64,000 bases of DNA from contig NZ_PISM01000022.1 in the NCBI RefSeq assembly GCF_002929225.1, forward strand, positions 372,001 to 436,000, written 5' to 3'. This DNA is from Stutzerimonas kunmingensis. GTDB lineage: Bacteria; Pseudomonadota; Gammaproteobacteria; Pseudomonadales; Pseudomonadaceae. The translations under genes were made by a program, and so were the position numbers. Every line of letters starts with the position of its first letter. Positions within the stretch are counted from its first letter, which is position 1. The notes beneath the pieces are model-generated. The model saw only the letters and a program-made list of their open reading frames with translations, did no database searches and had not been told where the DNA came from. Below, one piece after another: positions 9,766-19,001 of this stretch.

Positions 9766-10380
9766 ATGAACGATACCGAGGCCGCCGCGCAGCGCACGCT
9801 CGATTACTACCGCCTCAATGCAGAGGCTTTCCGCGAGGGTACGCTCGACCACGACGTCAGCCAGAACATTGATGCCCTTCTGCGTCACATTCAGGCAGAA
9901 CCGCCGCTGCGCATCCTCGACCTCGGCTGTGGTCCAGGTCGTGATCTGAAGACCCTGAGAACCCGCGGGCATGTGGCGATAGGTCTCGATGGAACAGAGG
10001 CGTTCGTCGAGATGGCGCGCGCCGGCAGTGGCTGTGAAGTCTGGCATCAGGATCTGCTGCAACTGGAGCTTCCGGCCCAATCGTTCGATGGCATCTTTGC
10101 CAATGCGGTGCTGTTTCACGTGCCTAGCACCGAATTGCCCAGGGTCCTTTTGCAGCTGAGCGATAGCTTGAAGCCGGGTGGGGTGTTGTTCTGCTCCAAT
10201 CCGCGCGGTCATGACCAGGAGGGCTGGAGTGGAGATCGCTACGGCGTCTGGTATGCCTGGCCGACCTGGCGCGAACGCGTGTTGGCCGCCGGTTTCGTCG
10301 AACTGGAGCACTACTACCGCCCCGCCGGGGTGCCACGGGAGGAACAACCTTGGCTAGCGAGTGTCTGGCGTAAGGGCTGA
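9766..10380 (+). CDS. class I SAM-dependent methyltransferase
   Basis: A 204-residue methyltransferase with the glycine-rich SAM motif ILDLGCGPGRDL, an acidic residue at the end of strand 2 (AIGLDGTEAFVEMA), motif II DGIFANAVLFHVP, and the post-motif KPGGVLFCSNPRG. GGAG seven bases upstream supports Met at 9766 over 9751. The C-terminal part does not reveal the substrate. It stands alone, divergent to the receiver-domain gene. Confidence 0.87.
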   Translation: MNDTEAAAQRTLDYYRLNAEAFREGTLDHDVSQNIDALLRHIQAEPPLRILDLGCGPGRDLKTLRTRGHVAIGLDGTEAFVEMARAGSGCEVWHQDLLQLELPAQSFDGIFANAVLFHVPSTELPRVLLQLSDSLKPGGVLFCSNPRGHDQEGWSGDRYGVWYAWPTWRERVLAAGFVELEHYYRPAGVPREEQPWLASVWRKG

Positions 10381-10557
10381 ACGGCCAATGCAGACCGCAG
10401 AATGCAACCTGCATCACGCTTCGTATTGCGTTTTGCACGGCTTAATGCCTGGGCATAATTTCATAAGTTATTGTTTTTGTTAGATAAAAAATCATTGGTC
10501 AGGTTGGCACGAACGCTGCTCCGTTAGGTTCGCTGGAACTTATTGGAGTACAGAACA

Positions 10558-10836
10558 ATGACCGCTGCACAACAATTCCTCACTGCCGCATTCCCTGAGT
10601 TCGAAGTGCTCACCGAGCCCCGCCCGGATGGCGGGCTGCTGCTGACCCTGCGCAACGACGACCGTGTTCTGGTCAAGCGAGCGCTTTCCAAGGGCCAGAC
10701 CCAGACCCGGATGCAACTGGAATGGGTCGTCAGCTCGGTACGCCGGGACCTCGCGCTGGAGGCGGGGATGTCGCCTTCCATCGCACATCTGCAGAGCCAG
10801 AGCCGTACCGCACTGCCGACCTACGAGTACGCCTGA
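10558..10836 (+). CDS. DUF3509-like small protein (Pseudomonas-restricted family)
   Basis: A 92-residue cytosolic protein: a hydrophobic start FLTAAFPEFEVLTEPRPDGG, a strand LLLTLRNDDRVLVKRAL, then a helix and a short tail ending PTYEYA. Length and the RPDGGLLLTL block resemble DUF3509 proteins, which occur in Pseudomonas and have no assigned role. TTGGAG lies 10 bases before the ATG, and the 177-base region upstream has an AT-rich patch (10452-10495) suited to a promoter. Family assignment is from memory of the pattern. Confidence 0.7.
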   Translation: MTAAQQFLTAAFPEFEVLTEPRPDGGLLLTLRNDDRVLVKRALSKGQTQTRMQLEWVVSSVRRDLALEAGMSPSIAHLQSQSRTALPTYEYA

Positions 10837-10928
10837 GCCGCCCGGCTGCGGGATGACCGCAGCCATATTTTTCGACACCGGGCCGCAGAGCCCGGTTCGT
10901 TTGCCGTGAAGCCGAAGAGGATAGCCAC

Positions 10929-11402
10929 ATGAACGCCATCGACCTGTTGATTGAGGATCATGAGCGCGTGAAGGACCTGCTGACGCGCCTGATCGATTCC
11001 ACCGAGCGTGCCGTGAAGACACGCACCGAGCTGCTGAGCAAGCTGGAAATGGAAGTCACCATCCATACCCAGCTGGAAGAGCAGATTCTCTATCCCGCCT
11101 ACAAGGAAGCTGGCGGCAAGGAAGAAGCAAAGATGTACCACGAGGCCAAGGAAGAACACCGTGCGGTGGATGCTCTGGTACTGCCGGATCTGAAGGCAAC
11201 CGATCCCGGCAGCCTCGAATTCTCCGGTCGCGCCAAGGTGTGCAAGGAGCTGCTCGAGCACCATATCGAGGAAGAGGAATCGGAAATGTTCCCGCAGGCA
11301 CGCGAGCTTTTCGATGCCAAGCGCCTCGAGGAAATGGGGGAGCAGATGAGCGAACTGCGCGCCCGCCTCAAGAAGGAGCTCACCGCCAAGCTGGCGGCCT
11401 GA
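10929..11402 (+). CDS. hemerythrin HHE domain protein
   Basis: A 157-residue, almost wholly helical protein with the metal-ligand pattern of two HHE repeats: H11, H46-x3-E50, H77 and H112-x3-E116. Hemerythrin-like proteins carry a di-iron centre that binds oxygen or nitric oxide. The C-terminal 30 residues are a charged helix. GAAGAGGATA precedes the start. It lies before a globin-coupled diguanylate cyclase, so two candidate gas-binding proteins are neighbours; any functional link is an inference. Confidence 0.85.
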   Translation: MNAIDLLIEDHERVKDLLTRLIDSTERAVKTRTELLSKLEMEVTIHTQLEEQILYPAYKEAGGKEEAKMYHEAKEEHRAVDALVLPDLKATDPGSLEFSGRAKVCKELLEHHIEEEESEMFPQARELFDAKRLEEMGEQMSELRARLKKELTAKLAA

Positions 11403-11624
11403 GTACCGGAAGGGCTGCCGGGGCGTCCTGCCTCGGCGCGCCCGACTATCGTCTGTCCCCGGACCCATCGCTTCGCTGACTTGCATCAATAATGCGACGA
11501 AGCGCCGCTGCGACCCTAGATGGCTTTATGGCATCAACTGGTACCGCACCTGATAGTCGCCCCTGACTGGCAGAAAGCCAAGCGAAGGTGGGCGCGCCGG
11601 GCGGGCCATCGCATCGGGAAAGGC

Positions 11625-13076
11625 ATGGAAGACGAGCTGAAGGCGCTGTTGCAACGAGTCGGGCTGGGCCTCGACCAGATCCTTACGCGCAAGCGTTTCC
11701 TGCAATGGCAAGCCAGCGATGCGCTGCGCCTTAACCGGGCGGCTGCTGAGCTCGAGCCGGCGCATCGGGTCTTCATCGAAAAACTCTACGAACACCTTGC
11801 CGACTTCGGCCAGCCGTCAGCGATGCGCAGCGATCGTGCCGGTCTGACACGCCTCAAGCAGCGCCAGCAGGAGTACTACCGCCGCCTCTGGAACGGGCCA
11901 TATGAGCGCGACTATGTGCGTGATCGCCTGCTGGTCGGGCTGGTGCATCAGCGCGTCGGCGTCGACCTGGAGTGGTATCTCGGGGCTTACCGGCTGTATC
12001 TGTCGGAAATGCTGCGCGCCCTGGTAGGCGACGACGAGCAGCATGCGGTTTACGACAGCCTGCTGAAGATCGTTTTCTTCGACATGATTCTCGCCATCGA
12101 CACCTACAGTGCGGCGCAGCGACATGCGCTGGAGGACAGTGAAGCGCGCCTGACGCGCGCGTTGCGCGGCTCCGAAGACGGCATCTGGGAGTGGGACGTC
12201 GAGCATGACCGGCTGCACCTTTCCGAGCGCTGGACCGCCATGCTGGCAATGCCAGCACAACCCAGTTATTGCAGCCGCAGCTGGTTCGAACGGGTGCACC
12301 CGGACGATCTGCCCGGGTTGCGCGAGGCCATCGCCGACCACCTGAACGGGCGCAGCCCTTCGCTGGTTCACGAGTACCGCGTCCGTACCGAGCGCGGTGA
12401 GTACCTCTGGGTGCTGGTGCGCGGTGTGGCCGAACGCTGCGAGCTGGGGACCTTGCGCATGGCCGGTTCGCAGACCGACATCAGCGCGCGCAAGGCCGCC
12501 GAAGACTGCTTGCGTCACGCGGCACGTCACGATGCGCTGACTGGCCTGGCCAACCGCCTGCACCTCGAGGAGCTGCTCAAGGAGGTGCAGCAGCGTCCCC
12601 ATGGACGCGCTGCCGCGTTGCTGTTCGTGGACCTGGACCGCTTCAAGCTGATCAACGACAGTCTCGGGCATGGCGCCGGCGACCAGGTGCTGGTCGAGGT
12701 GGCGCAGCGCTTGCTGCGCTGCCTGCGCCCCGGCGATCACCTTGCACGCTTCGGCGGCGATGAGTTCGTCGCCCTGCTCGGCGATCTGGCCTGCGAGGCC
12801 GATGCCGAGCGTGTGGCGCAACGGATGCTGGTCGCGCTGCGTCAGCCGTTGCAGCTCGGCGAGCGAACGCTGTCGGTCAGCGCCAGCATCGGCATCGCGC
12901 CCTTGCAGCGTGACGGCCAGGCGCTGAACGCGCTGCAGGCGGCTGATCTCGCGCTGTACCGGGCCAAGAGCGCCGGCAAGGACCAATTCGCGCTGTTCTG
13001 CGATGGCCTGCATTCCAAGGCGGCGCGCCAGCTGGAGCTCGAGAGCGCACTGGCGCAGGCGCTGGCGCTTCAATAA
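11625..13076 (+). CDS. globin-coupled diguanylate cyclase (sensor globin-PAS-GGDEF)
   Basis: A 483-residue protein. Residues ~15-165 are a sensor globin with proximal His H108 in RLLVGLVHQRVGVDLEWYLG. A PAS/PAC region spans ~175-290 (SEDGIWEWDVEHD to GSQTDISARK). A GGDEF domain spans ~300-460 with GGDEF at 377-381 and an intact inhibitory-site RxxD at 368-371, five residues before it. It should make cyclic di-GMP in response to heme-bound oxygen or another gas. Start 11625 follows GGGAAAGG; an extension to 11520 lacks a ribosome site. The reading frame ends where an EAL domain would begin; the rest of that domain follows out of frame, so this is a shortened form of a GGDEF-EAL ancestor. Confidence 0.88.
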   Translation: MEDELKALLQRVGLGLDQILTRKRFLQWQASDALRLNRAAAELEPAHRVFIEKLYEHLADFGQPSAMRSDRAGLTRLKQRQQEYYRRLWNGPYERDYVRDRLLVGLVHQRVGVDLEWYLGAYRLYLSEMLRALVGDDEQHAVYDSLLKIVFFDMILAIDTYSAAQRHALEDSEARLTRALRGSEDGIWEWDVEHDRLHLSERWTAMLAMPAQPSYCSRSWFERVHPDDLPGLREAIADHLNGRSPSLVHEYRVRTERGEYLWVLVRGVAERCELGTLRMAGSQTDISARKAAEDCLRHAARHDALTGLANRLHLEELLKEVQQRPHGRAAALLFVDLDRFKLINDSLGHGAGDQVLVEVAQRLLRCLRPGDHLARFGGDEFVALLGDLACEADAERVAQRMLVALRQPLQLGERTLSVSASIGIAPLQRDGQALNALQAADLALYRAKSAGKDQFALFCDGLHSKAARQLELESALAQALALQ

Positions 13077-13755
13077 CCAGCCGGTGGCGCCCAATGAATT
13101 CATTCCGGTGCTGGAAGAGTCGCGCGAGATCGTCCGGGTTGGTGAGTGGGTGCTGCGCGAGGCCTGCTGTCAGGTGCGCCGCTGGCAGCTGGCGGGTCAG
13201 AGCCAGCTGTACTGTGCGGTCAACCTTTCGATTCGTCAGCTGCAGCAGCCAGGTTTCGCCGCGCTGCTGGCCCGTGTGCTGCGTGAAACCGGACTGCCGC
13301 CCGCGAGCCTGCTGCTGGAGATCACCGAGACGCTTTTGATGCAGGACAGCGAGCTGATGATGGGCGCGCTGCACGAGATTGCCGCGCTGGGTGTTCGCCT
13401 GGCGCTGGACGACTTCGGTACTGGCTATTGTTCGCTCGGTTACCTCAAACGTTACCCGCTGCATGTGCTAAAGGTCGATCGCAGCTTCATTGCCGCCGCA
13501 CCGGACGATGCCGACTCGGTGGCGATCAGTCGCGCCGTCATCGGACTTGGCCAGAGCCTGGGACTGGCTGTCGTTGCCGAAGGCGTGGAGCACCCCGAGC
13601 AGGTGGCGTTCCTCGTGGCCGAGGGCTGCCAGCTGGTGCAAGGCTATTGGTTCAGCCGGCCACGGCCGGCTACGGAACTTCAGGCATTGTTCGACGGCGA
13701 GCACTGCGTCGAAGGTCTCTGGCGGCTGCGCCCGGTGCAGCCGGCGGTCGCGTAA
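13072..13755 (+). pseudogene. out-of-frame EAL (c-di-GMP phosphodiesterase) remnant
   Basis: In the +1 frame relative to the diguanylate cyclase, the region encodes an EAL domain from PVAPNEFIPVLEES to QGYWFSRP. The motifs NLSIRQLQQPGF, LLLEITETLLM, LALDDFGTGYCSLGYLK, LKVDRSFI and VVAEGVEHPEQVAF are kept. The expected first ~35 residues of the domain (the stretch with LHYQPQVD and the EAL motif itself) are missing, and the junction shifts frame after ALAQALALQ. This fits one internal deletion of roughly 100 bases. No ribosome site or good start exists for separate translation, and a catalytic glutamate would be absent. Confidence 0.85.
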
Positions 13756-13905
13756 CGAGTACGACGCTCGTCGCGCCGATGCTTCGGCGCTGGGCTTCGA
13801 CGGCTGGGCAGGGCACTCTTGCGCCAAACCAAGGTCAACCTTCTGTGAATCTGCTGATTCAAGAATTCGCCGGCCACTGCCGGACCACTCTGAAGGAGGT
13901 TAACC

Positions 13906-14211
13906 ATGCGTCTTACCTATCTGCTGCCCCCCGTACTCGGGCTCCTGTTGGTCGGTTGCGGCCCGGATGAGGATCGCGAGCGCGAGCCGACCCCGCCGCC
14001 GGCGACTACCGAGCAGCCTGCCGCACCCTCCACTGATACCACCACTCCGCCAGCAGACACCGGCACCGGGACCGGCACTGCGCCGAGCACCGGAACTGGC
14101 ACCGGCACTTCCGGTGGCATGGCTACTCCGCCAGCCGACAACGGCAGCGGCCTGGGCACCGAGTCCGGCTCCGGCACCGCGCCGAGCACTGGCACCGGTA
14201 CTTCGCAGTAA
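13906..14211 (+). CDS. low-complexity Thr/Gly/Pro-rich lipoprotein
   Basis: A 101-residue predicted lipoprotein with signal MRLTYLLPPVLGLLLVGCG and lipobox LVGC, then a disordered tail of T, G, P, S and A. Two related blocks occur, each built around TAPSTGTGT with neighbouring TPPAD units, which points to internal duplication. AAGGAGGT is ideally placed 7 bases before the ATG, so it is likely expressed. No enzymatic domain is present; it may be a flexible envelope protein. Confidence 0.7.
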   Translation: MRLTYLLPPVLGLLLVGCGPDEDREREPTPPPATTEQPAAPSTDTTTPPADTGTGTGTAPSTGTGTGTSGGMATPPADNGSGLGTESGSGTAPSTGTGTSQ

Positions 14212-14275
14212 GTTCGGCACCACCTGATCCGGGCACTCCGCGCTGACTGCGGAGTGCCTTCAGCAGGAGACAGCG

Positions 14276-14458
14276 ATGAAGTGGAAATTTGCATTCGCCG
14301 GTGCGCTGACCGCGCTGGCTCTGGCCGGTTGCTCGCCGGATGACGAAAGATCGGCACTGGACAACAATACCCGCAACCAGCAGGAATATCAGAACACCGC
14401 GACCGATCCTGCCGGGCCGCGGGAAATTTCGCCGCCGTCCAACCAGGCCAACGAGTAG
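14276..14458 (+). CDS. small lipoprotein of unknown function
   Basis: A 60-residue predicted lipoprotein (MKWKFAFAGALTALALAGCS, lipobox LAGC) with a short polar, disordered tail rich in N, Q and D. CAGGAGA precedes the ATG. It lies 64 bases after another lipoprotein gene of similar layout, so the two may be co-transcribed. Function unknown. Confidence 0.65.
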   Translation: MKWKFAFAGALTALALAGCSPDDERSALDNNTRNQQEYQNTATDPAGPREISPPSNQANE

Positions 14459-14482
14459 ATCGTCGATTCGGCGTCGCGCAGG

Positions 14483-15664
14483 CTAGGCGAACTGGCCTGC
14501 GGCGTAGGCCGATGCCCAAGCCCACTGGAAGTTGAAACCACCCAGGTGGCCGGTAACGTCCAGCACCTCGCCGATGAAGTACAGCCCTGCTGATTTCTGC
14601 GATTCCATGGTCTTGGATGACACTTCCCGCGTATCTACCCCGCCCAGCGTCACCTCTGCCGTGCGATACCCTTCGGTGCCGGCCGGTACCAGCTGCCAGT
14701 CTGCGAGCTTCTCGGCAATCGCTTCCAGTTCGCTGGGTACGTATTGCTTCAGCGGTCTGGATGCGAACCAGTGCTCGCAGAGCAGCCCGGCCATCTTGCG
14801 TGTGAAAACCTCGCCGAGCAGCGTCTTCAACTCTGCATTGGGGCGCTCCTGCTTCTGCGTCGCCAGCCACTCGCCGAGGTCGAGATGTGGCAGCAGGTTG
14901 ATGTGCACCACATCCCCCGGTTGCCAGTAGGACGAGATCTGCAGAATCGCCGGGCCGGAGAGCCCGCGATGGGTGAACAGGATGTTTTCGCGAAAGCTCT
15001 GGCCGTTGCAGCTGACCAGGCAATCCTCTACCGAGGTGCCGGACAGCTCGGTGCAGATCGTCTTGAGCTGCGGCTCGGTGATGGTGAAAGGCACCAGTCC
15101 AGCGCGTGTCGGCAGCACGTTGTGGCCGAACTGGCGGGCGATCTGATAACCGAAGCCGCTGGCGCCGAGGGTCGGAATCGACAGGCCGCCGGTGGCGATT
15201 ACCAGCGATTGGCAGCGCACCGGGCCGATGCCGGTGTACAGCAGATATCCCTCAGCATGCTTCTCGATCGACTCGACCGGGGTGTCCAGACGCAGATCCA
15301 CGCCGGTCTGCGCGCATTCGTCCAGCAGCATCTCGAGGATGTCGCTGGACTTGTTATCGCAGAACAGCTGACCGAGCTTCTTCTCGTGATAGGGCACGCC
15401 GTGACGGCTGACCATCTCGATGAAGTCCCACTGGGTGTAGCGCGCCAGCGCCGACTTGCAGAAGTGCGCGTTACTCGAGAGGAAATTCGACGGCTCGGTG
15501 TACAGGTTGGTGAAGTTGCAGCGGCCGCCACCGGACATGAGGATCTTCTTGCCGGCCTTGTTGGCGTGGTCCAGCAGCAAGACCTGGCGGCCCCGTGCAG
15601 CGGCGGTGAAGGCGCACATTAGACCGGCCGCACCGGCACCGATTACCACCACGTCAGTCTGCAC
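14483..15664 (-). CDS. HI0933/YhiN-family flavoprotein (NAD(P)/FAD-dependent oxidoreductase)
   Basis: A 393-residue flavoprotein. The N-terminus has the dinucleotide fold VVVIGAGAAGLMCAFTAAARG, followed by the family block AGKKILMSGGGRCNFTN. The C-terminus has TLGGVDTREVSSKTMESQ and GEVLDVTGHLGGFNFQWAW, all typical of the HI0933/YhiN group, whose substrate is not known. The start codon is GTG (15664). It converges on the small lipoprotein gene with only 24 bases between the stops. Confidence 0.9.
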   Translation of the reverse strand: MQTDVVVIGAGAAGLMCAFTAAARGRQVLLLDHANKAGKKILMSGGGRCNFTNLYTEPSNFLSSNAHFCKSALARYTQWDFIEMVSRHGVPYHEKKLGQLFCDNKSSDILEMLLDECAQTGVDLRLDTPVESIEKHAEGYLLYTGIGPVRCQSLVIATGGLSIPTLGASGFGYQIARQFGHNVLPTRAGLVPFTITEPQLKTICTELSGTSVEDCLVSCNGQSFRENILFTHRGLSGPAILQISSYWQPGDVVHINLLPHLDLGEWLATQKQERPNAELKTLLGEVFTRKMAGLLCEHWFASRPLKQYVPSELEAIAEKLADWQLVPAGTEGYRTAEVTLGGVDTREVSSKTMESQKSAGLYFIGEVLDVTGHLGGFNFQWAWASAYAAGQFA

Positions 15665-15809
15665 CAGCGCTTACCTCGTCGGAAAACGCGCGATGGTACT
15701 CCTGCCGCGTTTCCGATGCAGCCCGACATCCGACGAGACGCTGGCGTCAACTGGCGGGCTTTGTGCTTTGATTGGAGCTGATAGCGTTTCGCCAGAAGAG
15801 CGAGAGAAT

Positions 15810-16514
15810 TTGTCGGGCACACGGCGGGTCATCGGGTTGATATTGCTGCTGGCAAGCGCATCGTTGCCGGCCGAAGTGCTTCGTCTGGCCGGCAACGTCT
15901 GGCCGCCTTACACCGATCGCAGCCTGCCCGGGGAAGGGTTATCAGGTGGAATACATCGAAGTGCCCTGGGAGCGCGCTCTGCTGGGCCTGCGCAACGGCA
16001 GCTACGACATGATCAACGGCTGGCCGACGGTCAAGCGCGTCGACTACACGCTCAGCTCACGCCCGTTTCTGAGCAACCGGATGCGCTGGGTCCAGCGTCG
16101 CGAGAGCAATTTCCGCTACGACGGGCTCGACAGCTTGGTTGGCCATCCGATTGCGCTGAGCCGGGGCTACATGTACAGCGACGAGCTGAACGAGGATACG
16201 CGCCTGGAGAAGGGCTATTCCGCCAACTTCGTCCAGGCGGCAAAGATGGTGATTGCCGGGCGCGTCGACCTGACGCTGGAGGACGAGCGTACTGCGTTCT
16301 CGAGCGCGAACTGGGACATGAGCGGGATGCACTCCGCTTCGTGCCGGGCGAGTTCCGGCGGGTGGAGCTTTCGCTGGTGGTGCGCAGCGATCATCCTCGG
16401 CTGAGCGATATCATCGCCACCTTCAACCGGGAGATCGCTGCGATGGTCGAGGATGGCAGTTACGCGGTGATCTTCGCGCGCCACGGAATGCCGGTCCCCA
16501 CGGCGTTGCCTTAG
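15810..16514 (+). pseudogene. periplasmic amino-acid-type solute-binding protein, two frameshifts
   Basis: Three reading frames join into one SBP_bac_3-like protein. Frame one gives a signal peptide and VLRLAGNVWPPYTDRSLPGEG. After ~15943 the frame changes to YQVEYIEVPWERALLGLRNG through VDLTLEDERTAF. Near 16290-16320 it changes again to RFVPGEFRRVELSLVVRSDH and the end FARHGMPVPTALP. About ten residues expected between EG and YQV are missing, so the first lesion is a small deletion. The start would be TTG. No intact product is possible unless the lesions are sequencing errors. Confidence 0.75.
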
Positions 16515-16670
16515 TGGCCTTTTTGGTAAGTTCAGTTGGTCAATTTCGGCGCCCATGGCCCGATACTGCGTTGCTGCTCCTTGCCAATAGCCCGCTATGA
16601 CTCGTCGCAGCGCCTTGTCTCGGAGCCATGTTCATCCGAACTTGCCTCAACCAACTCACCGCACAGGCCA

Positions 16671-18869
16671 CTAGCGCGAATCCTGTCCCTGGCCTGCCGG
16701 TTGTTGCTTGATCAGGTGGGAGGCCATGCTGCGCAGCGGTGCCAGCTGCCGGCAGATGAGCCCCAGCTGGGTCTGCACCAGACGGTGGGCATCGTCCATT
16801 TCATCCGGGGTCTGCTCCAGCTGCTGCGCCAGCGCCTCTTCATCTTCGCTGTAGATGGCGACGGGCTTGTTCTGCGCCAACGCGCTGGCCAGGTCGTCGA
16901 GGCTGGTCGCCAGTTGCTGCGCGGCGCGCTCCAGCAGGGCATCGCTGGCGTCGTCCGGCAGGCTCTCGCGATGGGCGCCAAGGCCGGAGAGGTAGTTGAG
17001 CAAGGTGTGCGAGAGGATCAGGAAGCGGAAGCCGGTTTCGGCATCCTTGCGGAAGTGTCCGGGCTCCAGCAGCATGTTCGACAGCGTGGTGGACAGCGCC
17101 GCATCGGCGTTGTGGGCGTTGCGCCGGGCCAGGCGATAGGCGAGGTCGTCGCGTTTGCCGCTGTCGTACTGACGCATGATCTGGCGCAGGTAGTCGCTGT
17201 TGCAGCTGAGGGTGTTGGCGACCACCTGATTGAGGCGTCGACCCTGCCAGTCCGGCAGGATGAGGAACACCGCGGCGGCGGCGATCAGGCTGCCGAGCAG
17301 GGTATCGAACAGCCGGGGCCAGATCAGTCCGTAGCCATCGCCAACCTGGTTGAAGCAGAAAAGTACCATCAGCGTGATCGCCGCCGTGGCCAGGGTGTAG
17401 CGCGTGCTGCGGGTGGCGAAGAACACCACGCCGGCGACCACCGCGAACAAGGCCTGGATCGGCTGGCTGGGGAACAGATCGAACAGTGCCCAGCCGGCGA
17501 TGAGGCCGAGTAAGGTGCCGCTGATGCGCTGCACCAGCTTGATTCGCGTGGCGCCGTAGTTCGGCTGGCAGACGAAGACGGTGGTCAGCAGCACCCAGTA
17601 ACCCTGTTCGGGATGGATGGCGTGCAGCACCGCGTAGCCGCAGACCAGAGCGATGGTCATGCGCAGGGCGTGGCGGAACAGCAGCGAAGTCGGCGTCAGC
17701 TGCAGGCGAATGCGATTGACTGCCTCGCGCAGGGACTGCGGCTGGCGGTCCAGAAGGCTGCTGTCCTGCTCGCCTTCCAGAGTCCCGGGGTCGCTGGCGC
17801 TGGCGAGCTGGCGCTGCAGCGTGGAAAGGTTGCCTGACAGCGCGCGCAACGAGCGCAGCAGGCCGCGCCAGGCCGGATTGTTCTGCTCACGCAAATGCTC
17901 CAGCGAGGCCTGCAGGTCTTCCAGCGCCTGCCCGTTGGCCTCGCTGTAGCGAAACACCTGGCGCATCTGGATGGCCTCGCCGAGGTCGGCGCAGGCGCTG
18001 GCCTGCAGCCGCAACAGGCGCTGGCAGCGAAACAGCACATCGCTGTGGAAGAAGGCCTCGGCCAGCGCCTGGTAGGGATAATGCGACGAGCTGACCCGCT
18101 CGTGCAGATCCTGGGCGAGGAAATATAGCTTGAGGTAGTGATTGATCTTGCCGCCGCCGCGGCCGTTCCCCAGGCGATTCAGCAGCGTCTCCTTGGCTGC
18201 GTTGAGCGCGCTGACGACCCGGCCGTTCTGCTGCGCAAGTTCCAGGCGGCGCTGTTCCACGTCCAGCTGACGCACCGGCTCGAACAATGCGGCCTTGTAG
18301 CGAAAATACAGGCCCAGCTCACGGTACAGCCGCGCCAGACTCTGCTGCACCGGCTGATGGGCGAACAGCGCGTTCCAGCCCACCGACAGCAGGCCGTACC
18401 AGGCCGCACCCGCCACCAGTAGCATGGGGTCGCGCCACAGATGCTGCAGTGCGCCATCGCGCTGATCGGCCGCGATCATGCTGTAGATCGCGAGAATCAG
18501 GGTGGCCTGGGCAATGGCCCCGTAGCGCTCGCCGAGCGCGCCGAGCATGACCAGCGCAAAGGTGGAAAGCGCCAGGCCGGCGACGAACAGCCAGGGATAT
18601 GGGAACAGCAACTCCACCGCGACGGCGGCAATGCTGAAGCACAGCAACGTCACCAGCAGCGCGTTGAGACGTCCGAGCCAGCTGTCGTCGGTTTCCGCCA
18701 GCGCGCTGGCGATGATGCCGAGGAACAGCGGAATGATCAGTGTCGGCTGCCCGAGATACCAGCTCAGACCCATGCTGCCGGCCATGGCGATCAGTACGCG
18801 CAGGCTGTAGCCGAACTTCTCCAGCGCCCACAGGCGACGTAAAAACTGGCTGAGCGAGGGTTGCGGCAT
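16671..18869 (-). CDS. yccS: YccS/YhfK-family FUSC inner-membrane protein
   Basis: A 732-residue protein with two blocks of about six membrane segments (roughly residues 20-145 and 400-530) separated by a soluble helical domain, plus a soluble C-terminus. This is the YccS layout of the fusaric-acid-resistance-like (FUSC) superfamily. Recognisable elements are LGIIASALAETDDSWLGRL near the start and the second-block EQGYWVLLTTVFVCQPNYGAT. Members are putative efflux proteins; the substrate is not established. It is transcribed alone on the minus strand. Confidence 0.88.
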   Translation of the reverse strand: MPQPSLSQFLRRLWALEKFGYSLRVLIAMAGSMGLSWYLGQPTLIIPLFLGIIASALAETDDSWLGRLNALLVTLLCFSIAAVAVELLFPYPWLFVAGLALSTFALVMLGALGERYGAIAQATLILAIYSMIAADQRDGALQHLWRDPMLLVAGAAWYGLLSVGWNALFAHQPVQQSLARLYRELGLYFRYKAALFEPVRQLDVEQRRLELAQQNGRVVSALNAAKETLLNRLGNGRGGGKINHYLKLYFLAQDLHERVSSSHYPYQALAEAFFHSDVLFRCQRLLRLQASACADLGEAIQMRQVFRYSEANGQALEDLQASLEHLREQNNPAWRGLLRSLRALSGNLSTLQRQLASASDPGTLEGEQDSSLLDRQPQSLREAVNRIRLQLTPTSLLFRHALRMTIALVCGYAVLHAIHPEQGYWVLLTTVFVCQPNYGATRIKLVQRISGTLLGLIAGWALFDLFPSQPIQALFAVVAGVVFFATRSTRYTLATAAITLMVLFCFNQVGDGYGLIWPRLFDTLLGSLIAAAAVFLILPDWQGRRLNQVVANTLSCNSDYLRQIMRQYDSGKRDDLAYRLARRNAHNADAALSTTLSNMLLEPGHFRKDAETGFRFLILSHTLLNYLSGLGAHRESLPDDASDALLERAAQQLATSLDDLASALAQNKPVAIYSEDEEALAQQLEQTPDEMDDAHRLVQTQLGLICRQLAPLRSMASHLIKQQPAGQGQDSR

Positions 18870-19001
18870 GGAGCGTTCCGTTGGGGGAGGCCAGATTGGA
18901 CGAAGCTGCCACGAACACTGTCACGGCCGGCTCGTGCGTTCAATCATACGGGCCGGAGAAGGTCGGCCCGGATACGCGCGTTCAGCAGCAGGCGAACCTT
19001 C

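Noticed and set aside
11520..11624. N-terminal extension of the globin-coupled cyclase
   Set aside because: No ribosome site at 11520 and no globin similarity in the first 35 residues; GGGAAAGG supports 11625.
13003..13755. 250-codon frame as a separate EAL protein
   Set aside because: Its first ~23 codons are out-of-frame GGDEF sequence; there is no start signal and the EAL motif is missing, so it is treated as a remnant.
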